A stretch of DNA of 64,000 nt from NCBI GenBank assembly GCA_022559845.1, contig CM040127.1:31768708-31832707 (forward strand). Reading direction: 5' to 3'. A program made the translations under genes and the position numbers. Below, piece after piece: positions 31,796 to 42,252 of this stretch (position 1 is its first letter; every line of letters starts with the position of its first letter). The notes beneath the pieces are model-generated. The model had not been told where the DNA came from. It worked only from the letters and a program-made list of their open reading frames with translations, and searched no databases. Source of the stretch: Amorphophallus konjac (Eukaryota > Streptophyta > Magnoliopsida > Alismatales > Araceae).

Positions 31796-33861
31796 TTCTT
31801 CTCTCTCTTCTTTCCCAAGCCAATGCGTAGCCCTCCCATCTCTCCCTTCCTTCACCTCTCGGTTCTCCCTCTCTCTCTTTTACCCTCTCCCTTCCTCTCT
31901 AAACTTCTTCTGCCATGGCCAACATCGCCGATAACCACCTTGCCCCTCACTCTCCCTTCCACCACCTCCCCTCCCTCTTCCACTCTCATGCGACTTCTTT
32001 ATCTCTCTAACCAACTCCCTCTCTCTGCTTCTCTCTCTACCCTCCCCATGTGGTTATTCTTCCTTCACAGACACGTCGCACTCAACACCTACATCACTCC
32101 CTCTCTACTCTTGTTCTGCAACTTCTCCAACCCTCCCTTCTCTTCCTTTCTCTCCATCTTCCTCTACTACCCGTCACCTGCAATGGCAAGGAGCCCCTGC
32201 AGCCAACTGCTACCCTCCTCAAAACCTTCTCTCCCCACCCTCCCAGTAAACCCTCCCTATGGTTCTTCTCCTTTCACACAGACAAGCCTCACCTCCCACC
32301 TCGCCACCTTTCTCTCTCTCTCTCTACGAAGCCTAGTGCCAAGTCCCCTCTCTCCCTCTCTTCTCTTTCCCCTCCATTTTCCTCCCATACGACACCATCT
32401 CTTCCCCTCACTCTTAGCCTTCCTATGACATCTTCCCAGGGCCACTATTCCTCTTTCCCCCCTTCCTCATGCGGTCCCTCCTCTCCCTGCACCTCCCCCT
32501 CTCTCTGAAGTTCACTGCCGACGCTCCCTACTCCCCTTCCTCTTTCTCTCTCTAACCTGCACCGGAGCAGTGTGTCTTCCTCCTCAGCTCATCTCTCTCC
32601 CCTTCGAACCCCCTCCTGCTCTCCCTCTCTTACTCTTCACACATTGCACCGCTCACTTTCCTGTCTCCCAACCCCTCTCCTCTCTTCAAACTCTAAACCA
32701 CGCTCGCCCCCCTCCCTACGTTGCATTCTTTCTCCCTCTCTCATCTACCCTTCGGCCCACCTTCACCGATCGCGAGCTCTTACCCTGCCGCTTGCATGCA
32801 TGCACACCCGTCACACACACCACCTGCAAGCCCCGCCGACCACCTGCCCTCTCTCCCCCCCTCTCTCTTACACTCTCAAAACTCACACGGTGGCCCCTGT
32901 TTTGAACAGGGACACCGCCGGTGCCCCCGTCCCCCTCCACTCTCTCACCTTTGAAGCCTCCAACCCCCCCCGCTTCTCACACACCCCACACGTAGGACCA
33001 CAAGCCCTCTCTCTCCCTAACCACGGCCCGTCCAACCCCGCATGCAGCACCGACGGAGCCACTTCCCTCGCCGTGACCGTCCATGCAACGTCGCCGCCTC
33101 CACCTCGTTGCGGCCCTGCATGAAGCCTCGCCACTACCACCATGGGAGCCAAGCCTCCAGCACGTCGCCACCCATCGTAGTCGGTCGTCGTTTGAGGATG
33201 AGCAGATCTCCACACTCCCAAGCTGCCGAGCACCCCCTCCGACCACGCAAGTGTGCTCCTAGCTCGTCACCGATGATCGTCGCGGCTTCCTGCCCCACCG
33301 GAGCTCCGACGCTGCCACCCCCCCTCCAATCCCTCCATACTCGGTGTACTGCCACCCATCCTCCGAGCAGTGCTCGCCAGCGCCATATCACCCCCAGGCG
33401 GAGCACGACGGTGGGCATCAGCCAACCTCCGAGCAGCCGCATCGAGCAGTCTCTCTCACCCCCACGTTCTCTCTATCCTCTCTCTTCTCTTTCTCTCTCT
33501 CACTTCCTGTTCACCATCATAGCAGAGCCACAAAGCATTTAAAAAAAAGTGATAAAAAATGAGTGCATGGACGCCTGTTGTTTCATGGGGATCTTGTGAA
33601 CATCCATACTGGCATGAAGTGCAAATACTACAAGTCATGGCATGTAAGAGCTGCAAACAAAAAGAACAGTGAACCGACAAAGTAATGATTCCAAGAAAGA
33701 AGCCGAAGATGGGTACGAATGGAAGGATATTTCAGTAAGCAAGCGCTCTCTCAATGAAAGGAGTGACACCCATAGTGTGATTATCATTGTACACACATGC
33801 TGAAGTAATTCCCAGTAGACCATATCTCATTCATTTCAATTTGGAGTTTCGTTTCACATCA

Positions 33862-33931
33862 GAGTCATTGCTGCGGAGCAGGCGTCAAAAGGCGAGGCAG
33901 GTGCTACTGCACGAGGATCCAGGAGGCTTCT
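33862..33931 (+). pseudogene. Fragment of antisense gene 3 exon 3 between two insertions
   Basis: Begins with the GAGTC TSD copy, continues in frame with the Y paralogue (AAEQA, GEAGA), and ends with the CTTCT TSD (33927-33931) of the next element. Only about 60 bp of host sequence separate the two LTR insertions. Confidence 0.85.
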
Positions 33932-36301
33932 TGATGTGACACAACCTTGGACTTAAGCAAGCAAGCACATTCGCAATCTAAATGGGCCAATTTGGGCCGC
34001 CGCTCTCTCGTCGCTCACCCAAGCCCGGGGTAACTTGGCAATGCCAAGGTGAAGATGTGGGGTTGGGCCCTTGCTGGTAGAGGGCCAGCAAGGCCAAGGC
34101 TTGATTCCCAAAAGGATGTGGAACCCAATTCAATGGGGCCGACAAAGTGCCAAGGGCACCGGTTTCACTCTTCCCACGGTGATCACTCAAGGCAACGGGG
34201 CTTGAGGATCGGGCTCTCTCTCGCACAACCAGCGGAGCTAAGAAACAAACATTGAAAGACAAGCACAATGAGCAAGGGTTTAGAGCACTTACTCGACCGG
34301 TTTGAAGAAACCGGTCCCGCTCGGAGACGAGGGCGAGCGGGGAGGCGGTGGATCCCCACACGCCGCGGCGGTGAAGCTTGACCTGCTCAAACCAATTACA
34401 ACACTACGCCTCTCGCAGGAGGGGGATCTTGGGGTGGGGGTTAAATGATTACAATCAAAACTACCTCCACACAGGGAGGGGCCTTCAGCCGGCCAAGCGG
34501 GGAGGGGAAAACTAAGTCGAAGATAGTGAAGCAATGAAGATGCCGAATCTGTCTCCTTTCAGCTAAAGGGGACAGACAGTCGGTGCCGGAACTATAAATC
34601 TGCTTCTGGAATTTCTCCGGGGACGAGACCAGTGGGGAACTCTTCGTTACAGGAGCTGGGATGCTTCAGAATTTTGTTAATTTCTCCTGGGGTCGCTGCC
34701 GGTCGGGGCGGGAGCTCGAACAGGGCCTCTGATTCTCGGACTAGCAGTAGCAGATCACCAACAGTGGGAAGAAGAGGCTGTCCCGGCCGCTCCTGAACTC
34801 CGAATTAGGTGCCGTCAGTGCCGTTAGAACCGTGGGTAAGTCCTCTTTGCAGCAAAAGAAACGGGGATGCCAGAGGATGCCGGAGACGAACTATAGAACC
34901 AGAAGAGTGAGGAGGGGTCGGTGCAGACTGTGGAAGACAGAGTCGCGCGACCGTGGAAGAAAATTGGTAACTTCTGTTCCCGGATGCTGAATGGACTTTC
35001 GCTTCTTGTTTCTGAAAGTAGACAGGCCGAGGAAGAACTTTGCAGAAGACCTTGTGGCCTGATTCCTTCGGGGCTCGTTGTGATGAAGCTTTTCCTCCGG
35101 TTCTGAAACTCTGCAGTGGCCGACCTGCGCAGTCGGGGAAGAACGGGGTTCATGGGCAGCACCGAGCTCCGATGAGGACGAAACCACTTCCGTTACGAAG
35201 AGGATAGGCAGACGCTTCCGTGGATGCCTCTTGAGCCTTCAGATTCTCTGGGATGTGGTCGGGGTCGCCTCTGCAAACTGCTACTCTTCTGCTGCCAGCG
35301 AACTGAAAACTGAAGGTTGAAGATGGTGGGGGGAAATGGGGTATATGGGAGGGGAAATGGAAGTGGATGAGTGTGGGGAGAGCCCTGGCTGTGAGGGGGT
35401 CTAGGAGGGAGTGTTCCAAGGTGTGGATGAGGGAGAATGGGGTCTAGAAGGTGGTGTTTGCAGTGGGTGAGAGGGGAGCTACGAATTTGGGATGGGTGGG
35501 GAAGAGAGAAGGAGAGATCTTTCTCCAAAATTTGAAAATGGACTAATGTGGTTAATGGGGCTTTGGGGATGGGAAGAGTTGTGTTGGGGAAGGGAAGGGG
35601 TGCTTGGGGTAGTGGGAAGGGTGCTTGGGGAAGTGGGTGGGGTAGTTGGGGGTTGGGAGGTGGAGCTAGGATTGGTGGAAGCTCTCTTGGGACTAGGGGG
35701 TGGAGTAATGGGGTGTGTGGGGAAGGGGAGTGGCCTTTAATGGGGGTAGGTGGGAGAGTGGTGGTTGGGAAGGGAGGAGAGAGAAGAAAATTCGAATTTG
35801 GGTGTTGAGGAGAGAGAAAGTGGAGTGAAAAAGAGAGATTAAGAGAGGGAAGGGTGGGGAATCTCTCCCCTAGGGTTTCTCACCCAAAAAATGGAATCTC
35901 TCCACTAGATAAGAAGTGTAAACTCTCAAAATGGCAAGTTTTTTCATTCATTGATTCATTACCTCCAAATGAAGGAAATGGGGCCCTATATATAGGAAAC
36001 CCACATTTTACAATAAGTCCCTTACAAAAGACTCAATAACACATAACCGAAGGGGTAGGGGGGGCTCATGGGCCAAGCCCGAAGAATTGGGCCCAATAGC
36101 ACATTACACAATCTAATGACACTCAAACTTAGGAAAATAAATGCAAGACCTAGGAACATGACTCAAATAAAAGGGAAAATACATCAAATGACTCAAATAA
36201 AATTACATAGGACTCAAAATTAAATGACTAAACCATGCCGGATGCAACCGGGGCGAGGAGACGAGCTGTGAACGTGGGCATGGGAGGTGATGTCCCCATC
36301 A
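33932..36301 (-). mobile_element. 3' LTR of the TR-GAG-like element
   Basis: 2370 bp, with a symmetrical CCTATATATAGG TATA region near 35985-35997 (minus sense), a G-rich (plus) stretch at 35330-35780, and CT-rich transcript-sense leader. Ends next to CGGGAGTA, a weak polypurine tract at about 36302-36309. Confidence 0.9.
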
Positions 36302-36667
36302 TACTCCCGGGGTGCGGAGAACTCGACTCGTCGAGTAAGTGTCCTTCCTCCTTGGAGGGTGTAGAAGTGGTACTGCCCTCAAGTCTTCCGAACGAGACCG
36401 ATCCATCCACCTGCCGAGATAGCGCTCGTATACCTTGCTCCGAGTGGTAGTGACTTGTTCATCCAATATTTGTTCAATTTGTTCACGCTGGGCTCTCTTG
36501 GCTGGTGATCTCTCCTCACGGGTGGGTGCTCTCTCAAGGGAAGAAGTAGGCTCAATCTCCTCACTAGGTACCACCGTGGGTCCCTTATATGACACTAGGT
36601 CGGCCACATTGAATGTGGGACTTATTGCATACTCCTCAGGGAGATCTAACTCGTAGGTCATTTGCAC
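36299..36667 (-). pseudogene. Gypsy integrase C-terminal tail
   Basis: Encodes YELDLPEEYAISPTFNVADL, the conserved segment after the integrase core of chromovirus-type polyproteins, then a low-complexity tail (EREERSPAKRAQREQIEQIL-type) ending in the LTR junction. It follows the 493-residue frame after a frame change near 36700; KRRADSHRRHRDFHEGDFVM in that upstream frame is the preceding part of the same domain. Catalytic residues are missing. Confidence 0.7.
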
Positions 36668-36709
36668 CGATGCGCCTCAAGACCTGGAAGGGACCAGCCC
36701 CACGTGGCC

Positions 36710-38191
36710 TCAGTTAGAGTTGGCTCCCGGGGAGAGCCTCTCCGTCCTTACCATCACAAAGTCACCCTCATGGAAGTCTCGGTGACGCCGATGAGAGTCG
36801 GCCCGCCTCTTATAAGCCTCATTCTTTTTGCTTATGTGCTTGCAAAGGCTTTCATGCAATTTCGTGAATGTTGACATTCTAGGGGTGATGGGTGGACCTG
36901 GGCAACCAAAAGTAGACCGATCATGCTTTGATGCCAAGAAGCCTTTGATGGATTTTGGAGGGCCGGGGCAACCATATGTGGACTTATCATGCAATGTTGT
37001 CATGTAGACTTTGGTGGGCCTAGGTGGGCCGGGGCACCCGTAGGTGAACCTATCATGCAAAGTGGTGATGAATGTGGGGGGACCCGGACATCCGTAGATG
37101 CTTTTGACATGCTTAAGATCCATGATGAATGAAGGAGGACCATGACATCCGAATGTGGACCACTCATACTTTCTACTTGACATGTGGGTGATATGAATGA
37201 ATGGACCCAACATAGTGTTCATGCCAAGGGGTATGGTAAGCCTAGACACATGCATGCTTTTCCCAAAGGTGACTTCCATGTGTATAGGTGTGGGACAACC
37301 TTTGAACTCCCATTGGAAAGGATCGAATGGATCTAAGAAGGTAGTCATCATGGGGTGGGGTACAACCTGATTACCTAGGGATATATGGCCCAAGGTCATG
37401 GCTCCCAAGGTGTAACCCGAGTCATGGATGAGGTGGGTTTGGCCCAATATGGTGGGTGAGGGTAGGAAAGGGTGGGTGGTTGGTAAGATGGTTGGGTCAT
37501 ATGAGTCCCTTGACTCCCATTGGAATGGATCATATGGATCATAAAATGGGTCATCTAGGGGGAGGAACTCCATGTCCTCAAGATCCTTAAAAGGTGCTAA
37601 GTCATCCTTCTCCATGATAGTTGGGCCAATGTTCTTGACAAGTGGGTCGGCCATGAGTGGAGGGCTTGACTTTCTACCCGAGATAAGAAGCTCTAAATCG
37701 AGGAGAAGGTTGGGCTCATCGGGTGTAGGGAGGAATAGAAGGAGGTCGCTAGTGTAGCAACCAATGGTGCAAACCGAGGTGATAGACCCTATGCATAGGT
37801 GTAGGAGGCTAAGGCTCCTAGGTTGTTCTACCATAGGGGTCAACATGCTAGTCATCTCTAATTGCCATGCTATGCCCTTGAGAAGGTCCTCTAAGGTCTC
37901 CACTTGATAGGATGTTTGGATTGTTGTGTGATAGGAGAAGAAGGGCACTAAGGGAAGGTCTTGTTCTATGGGAGGGAAAACATGGGCCCGGATCTCTCCA
38001 ATTGGGCTCTCCTTTAGCCAACTAACAATGGGTTCTCCTAAGATGAGCTTGGTCCCAACTAGAGAGGGTGATGTAAGGTGAAGACCCTCATGTGTTGTTT
38101 CTTCTTCAATTTGGGCTTGGGTTTCCTCCAAGGTGGAGAGTGGGTTTGGAGTGTTCACCACTATGGGGTGGGGTATGGGTTCTTCTTCCAA
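36710..38191 (-). CDS. Novel 493-residue proline-rich protein with GCPGPP repeats fused to an integrase tail
   Basis: An uninterrupted frame between gag and the integrase tail, in the place normally occupied by protease to integrase. The first two thirds are acidic/proline-rich without a recognised domain (DPFYDPYDPFQWESRDSYDP, FLDPFDPFQWEFKG). Residues about 340-450 carry five spaced copies of (S/F)(T/I)(F/Y)GC(P/H)GPP, at STFGCHGPP, SIYGCPGPP, FTYGCPGPP, STYGCPGPP and STFGCPGPP. The last 45 residues are gypsy integrase C-terminus (AYKRRADSHRRHRDFHEGDF). Function unknown; cysteine-containing repeats might bind metal or protein. Fresh, open coding sequence in a young element suggests it is not merely decay. 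Confidence 0.6.
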   Translation of the reverse strand: MEEEPIPHPIVVNTPNPLSTLEETQAQIEEETTHEGLHLTSPSLVGTKLILGEPIVSWLKESPIGEIRAHVFPPIEQDLPLVPFFSYHTTIQTSYQVETLEDLLKGIAWQLEMTSMLTPMVEQPRSLSLLHLCIGSITSVCTIGCYTSDLLLFLPTPDEPNLLLDLELLISGRKSSPPLMADPLVKNIGPTIMEKDDLAPFKDLEDMEFLPLDDPFYDPYDPFQWESRDSYDPTILPTTHPFLPSPTILGQTHLIHDSGYTLGAMTLGHISLGNQVVPHPMMTTFLDPFDPFQWEFKGCPTPIHMEVTFGKSMHVSRLTIPLGMNTMLGPFIHITHMSSRKYEWSTFGCHGPPSFIMDLKHVKSIYGCPGPPTFITTLHDRFTYGCPGPPRPTKVYMTTLHDKSTYGCPGPPKSIKGFLASKHDRSTFGCPGPPITPRMSTFTKLHESLCKHISKKNEAYKRRADSHRRHRDFHEGDFVMVRTERLSPGANSN

Positions 38192-38271
38192 GGAGGTGAG
38201 AGGGGCTTTTGAGGGTGTGGTGATGATTGGGGCATGGTGTATCCGGGGTGGTAGGTAGTGGGAAACTTGGG

Positions 38272-39054
38272 TTAGGATAGGTGAGGGTAGTAGTGGAGGC
38301 TTTGGTGGGAGTTGGATTGGGGTAGGGAGAGGAAGATGGGTGGGTTGAAGGGGTTTGGGTTGATTTGTTTTGGGAGGAGTGTCTCTTTTGGGGGTGATGG
38401 AGAGGTAGTGGTGGGGGTTACCATGGGCCTAGGTGGAGAGTTGGCCATGGGGCCCAATTGGGTATGGGGGCCTATGGTTGTGGTGTGGACTTGGAGGTGG
38501 GGTGTAAATGTAGTGGTTGGGGTGGGAGAGATGGGAAGTGGTAGGGAATGGGTGATTGGGGTCTTGGATTGACCGGGTGGGGATGAAGGAGTTGAAGTAC
38601 TCCTTGGGCTTTTGTGATTTGAGTAGGAGGGAGAGGGTTGGAGAGTGTAGGTTTTCCTAAGCTCGACCTTCATCTCATCCCAAGTGCTAATGGGGGCCTC
38701 CCTGCGGATCCTTCTTAAACCTTCCACAACTAACCAATGAGTTTTAGCTTGTTTGGAGAGGTGTGCCTTGGCTAGCCTCATTCTCCTTTCTTCGTTCAAG
38801 GGGCAACTTTTAAAGAATTGGTCTAGGGAAATCTCCCAATCTAGGTAAAGGCTTGGGCTGTTGGATCCATCAAAGGCGGGGGTTTTGATTTTCAAGTGTT
38901 CTAAAAATATGGTTTCTAGATTTCCCCAAAGGTCACTCTCATTCACTCTTGGTGTACGGCTATTTCCTTCAAGTCGGTCGAGTCGAGACATGATATCTTC
39001 AAGCCGATTAAGGACATTAGGTAGGGCTTCTATGATAGAGGTGTTGCTACCCAC
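38272..39054 (-). CDS. gag-like protein of the TR-GAG-like element
   Basis: The frame shows LPNVLNRLEDIMSRLDRLEG (helix), then IKTPAFDGSNSPSLYLDWEI, FFKSCPLNEERRMRLAKAHL and AKTHWLVVEGLRR, the gypsy retrotransposon gag capsid pattern (F-DG, W, hydrophobic helix series). It ends in a serine/threonine/proline-rich stretch without a zinc knuckle. The normal start is unclear: an upstream ATG frame (MSTRMATSYPSYHPHQL) is out of phase near 39060. Gag packages RNA into particles, so this may be what keeps the element mobile. Confidence 0.7.
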   Translation of the reverse strand: MGSNTSIIEALPNVLNRLEDIMSRLDRLEGNSRTPRVNESDLWGNLETIFLEHLKIKTPAFDGSNSPSLYLDWEISLDQFFKSCPLNEERRMRLAKAHLSKQAKTHWLVVEGLRRIRREAPISTWDEMKVELRKTYTLQPSPSYSNHKSPRSTSTPSSPPGQSKTPITHSLPLPISPTPTTTFTPHLQVHTTTIGPHTQLGPMANSPPRPMVTPTTTSPSPPKETLLPKQINPNPFNPPIFLSLPQSNSHQSLHYYPHLS

Positions 39055-39218
39055 TTTGTTGGCAATGGAGCTTCCATGAGGATTTGGGCTTCTTGGGAAA
39101 GTTGATGGGGATGATATGACGGGTATGAAGTGGCCATTCTAGTGGACATGGGAGATGCAACCGAGGACTCTAAATGCATAAACATGCCCTAGGACCAACT
39201 TGTGGAGAGACAAGTTGT

Positions 39219-39236
39219 GAACTTGCTCTGATACCA
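39219..39236 (-). other. Primer binding site, tRNA-Met initiator type
   Basis: Minus-strand TGGTATCAGAGCAAGTTC, two bases after the end of the 5' LTR. TGGTATCAGAGC is the complement of the initiator tRNA-Met 3' end used by many plant retrotransposons. Confidence 0.95.
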
Positions 39237-39238
39237 CT

Positions 39239-41608
39239 TGATGTGACACAACCTTGGACTTAAGCAAGCAAGCACATTCGCAATCTAAATGGGCCAATTT
39301 GGGCCGCCGCTCTCTCGTCGCTCACCCAAGCCCGGGGTAACTTGGCAATGCCAAGGTGAAGATGTGGGGTTGGGCCCTTGCTGGTAGAGGGCCAGCAAGG
39401 CCAAGGCTTGATTCCCAAAAGGATGTGGAACCCAATTCAATGGGGCCGACAAAGTGCCAAGGGCACCGGTTTCACTCTTCCCACGGTGATCACTCAAGGC
39501 AACGGGGCTTGAGGATCGGGCTCTCTCTCGCACAACCAGCGGAGCTAAGAAACAAACATTGAAAGACAAGCACAATGAGCAAGGGTTTAGAGCACTTACT
39601 CGACCGGTTTGAAGAAACCGGTCCCGCTCGGAGACGAGGGCGAGCGGGGAGGCGGTGGATCCCCACACGCCGCGGCGGTGAAGCTTGACCTGCTCAAACC
39701 AATTACAACACTACGCCTCTCGCAGGAGGGGGATCTTGGGGTGGGGGTTAAATGATTACAATTAAAACTACCTCCACACAGGGAGGGGCCTTCAGCCGGC
39801 CAAGCGGGGAGGGGAAAACTAAGTCGAAGATAGTGAAGCAATGAAGATGCCGAATCTGTCTCCTTTCAGCTAAAGGGGACAGACAGTCGGTGCCGGAACT
39901 ATAAATCTGCTTCTGGAATTTTTCCGGGGACGAAACCAGTGGGGAACTCTTCTTTACAGGATCTGGGATGCTTCAGAATTTTGTTAATTTCTCCTGGGGT
40001 CGCTGCCGGTCGGGGCGGGAGCTCGAACAGGGCCTCTAATTCTCGGACTAGCAGTAGCAGATCACCAACAGTGGGAAGAAGAGGCTGTCCCGGCGGCTCC
40101 TGAACTCCGAATTAGGTGCCGTCAGTGCCGTTAGAACCGTGGGTAAGTCCTCTTTGCAGAAAAAGAAACGGGGATGCCAGAGGATGCCGGAGACGAACTA
40201 TAGAACTAGAAGAGTGAGGAGGGGTCGGTGCAGACTGTGGAAGACAGAGTCGCGCGACCGTGGAAGAAAATTGGTAACTTCTGTTCCCGGATGCTGAATG
40301 GACTTTTGCTTCTTGTTTCTGAAAGTAGACAGGCCGATGAAGAACTTTGCAGAAGACCTTGTGGCCTGATTCCTTCGGGGCTCGTTGTGATGAAGCTTTT
40401 CCTCCGGTTCTGAAACTCTGCAGTGGCCGACCTGCGCAGTCGGGGAAGAACGGGGTTCATGGGCAGCACCGAGCTCCGATGAGGACGAAACCACTTCCGT
40501 TACGAAGAGGATAGGCAGACGCTTCCGTGGATGCCTCTTGAGCCTTCAGATTCTCTGGGATGTGGTCGGGGTCGCCTCTGCAAACTGCTACTCTTCTGCT
40601 GCCAGCGAACTGAAAACTGAAGGTTGAAGATGGTGGGGGGAAATGGGGTATATGGGAGGGGAAATGGAAGTGGATGAGTGTGGGGAGAGCCCTGGCTGTG
40701 AGGGGGTCTAGGAGGGAGTGTTCCAAGGTGTGGATGAGGGAGAATGGGGTCTAGAAGGTGGTGTTTGCAGTGGGTGAGAGGGGAGCTACGAATTTGGGAT
40801 GGGTGGGGAAGAGAGAAGGAGAGATCTTTCTCCAAAATTTGAAAATGGACTAATGTGGTTAATGGGGCTTTGGGGATGGGAAGAGTTGTGTTGGGGAAGG
40901 GAAGGGGTGCTTGGGGTAGTGGGAAGGGTGCTTGGGGAAGTGGGTGGGGTAGTTGGGGGTTGGGAGGTGGAGCTAGGATTGGTGGAAGCTCTCTTGGGAC
41001 TAGGGGGTGGAGTAATGGGGTGTGTGGGGAAGGGGAGTGGCCTTTAATGGGGGTAGGTGGGAGAGTGATGGTTGGGAAGGGAGGAGAGAGAAGAAAATTC
41101 GAATTTGGGTGTTGAGGAGAGAGAAAGTGGAGTGAAAAAGATAGATTAAGAGAGGGAAGGGTGGGGAATCTCTCCCCTAGGATTTCTCACCCAAAAAATG
41201 GAATCTCTCCACTAGATAAGAAGTGTAAACTCTCAAAATGGCAAGTTTTTTCATTCATTGATTCATTACCTCCAAATGAAGGAAATGGGGCCCTATATAT
41301 AGGAAACCCACATTTTACAATAAGTCCCTTACAAAAGACTCAATAACACATAACCGAAGGGGTAGGGGGGGCTCATGGGCCAAGCCCAAAGAATTGGGCC
41401 CAATAGCACATTACACAATCTAATGACACTCAAACTTAGGAAAATAAATGTAAGACCTAGGAACATGACTCAAATAAAAGGGAAAAGACATCAAATGACC
41501 CAAATAAAATTACATGGGACTCAAAATTAAATGACTAAACCATGCCGGATGCAACCGGGGCGAGGAGAGGAGCTGTGAACGTGGGCATGGGAGGTGATGT
41601 CCCCATCA
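39239..41608 (-). mobile_element. 5' LTR of the TR-GAG-like element
   Basis: Same length (2370 bp) and near-identical sequence as the copy at 33932. The TATA region is near 41292-41304 on the minus strand. Confidence 0.95.
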
Positions 41609-42250
41609 CTTCTGAGGGACCCTCACCTCAGGGGAGAGGAGAGGGACGCCTAGAGGGACGAGCATGAAGATAATGGCATGAGTTGGCGAGCCAGTGGACC
41701 CGCCTCATCTCTATGATTGTGATGTTTATGACAGCTTATGTAGAATTATGAATGGAGTGTTTTGATTTTCTGCTGCTCGTTTGTTCTCTTGTGCATTCCC
41801 TCTTCGTCATGCTTCCTTTGTACTGTTTCCATGTGATGTGTCTGCCGAGACTCCACCCCAAGCGGAGAATCACGTCTTGTTGTGACCATTTTCCACGGGA
41901 ATCAGCCGTCGAAGTCAATAATGACGGCCCTAGTCCCTTTTCCCGGATGTTGTGTCAAATTTGAGGACGTCCTCCAAAACATGATAGGGTATCCCTAGAC
42001 AACATAGGGGGCTAGTCGTCATATTCTTCGTCCAATCAATCACCCTGTGCGAGCGGTGAAGTGACACACGGGACCGCATGGTAGGTGCCTCATTGCGAGG
42101 GCTATCATTAAAGGTGATGGAGGCAATCTTGGCCTGTACTCCTTCCATTTCTATAAATTCTTGTCCATTTTATCCTCCCAGGTATATCGAGAGCTAACTC
42201 GTGGAGCATAAACTCTCACGGGAGAGGAGAAGTTCAAAATTCTGAGAGTT
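41609..42250 (+). promoter_or_regulatory. End of antisense gene 3 and promoter of antisense gene 4 (X)
   Basis: 41614-41653 completes the gene 3 exon, ending in TAG where the Y copy has CAG. The rest matches 56487-57071 of Y and contains no coding frame. TATAAATT at 42152-42159 lies about 95 bp before the ATG of gene 4, with a purine-rich leader after it. Confidence 0.6.
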
Positions 42251-42252
42251 GG

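Larger units (their letters stand above)
31328..33861 (+). mobile_element. Probable solo LTR (2.5 kb) inside antisense gene 3
   Basis: Starts TGACGAGATCAG, ends GTTTCACATCA, and is flanked by GAGTC (31323-31327 and 33862-33866). The uninterrupted Y exon (near 56366) shows one GAGTC. It contains TATAAAAG at 31575-31582 and a very long CT-rich leader (about 31650-33530) but no gag or pol domain and no internal repeat of its ends, which fits a solo LTR left by unequal recombination. The lineage is not recognised. Proline/serine-rich open frames in the CT-rich part are composition artefacts. Confidence 0.7.
33932..41608 (-). mobile_element. Young non-autonomous Ty3/gypsy element (TR-GAG-like)
   Basis: Two 2370-bp LTRs (33932-36301 and 39239-41608) begin TGATGTGACA and end CCCCATCA on the plus strand, flanked by CTTCT TSDs (33927-33931, 41609-41613). 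Internal region 2.9 kb on the minus strand: tRNA-Met primer site, gag-like frame, a novel proline-rich frame, and the tail of a gypsy integrase; protease, reverse transcriptase, RNase H and the integrase core are absent. By eye the LTRs differ at roughly 20 sites, so the insertion is recent. It must have been mobilised by another element's enzymes. Confidence 0.9.

Noticed and set aside
31823..33123. Proline/serine-rich open frames as genes
   Set aside because: They follow from CT-rich composition; overlapping frames on the same strand are equally open and no domain or splice structure is seen.
35193..35808. Glycine-rich and histidine/proline-rich open frames in both TR-GAG-like LTRs
   Set aside because: They lie in a G-rich LTR segment, occur in identical form in both LTRs only because of recent insertion, and lack domain features.
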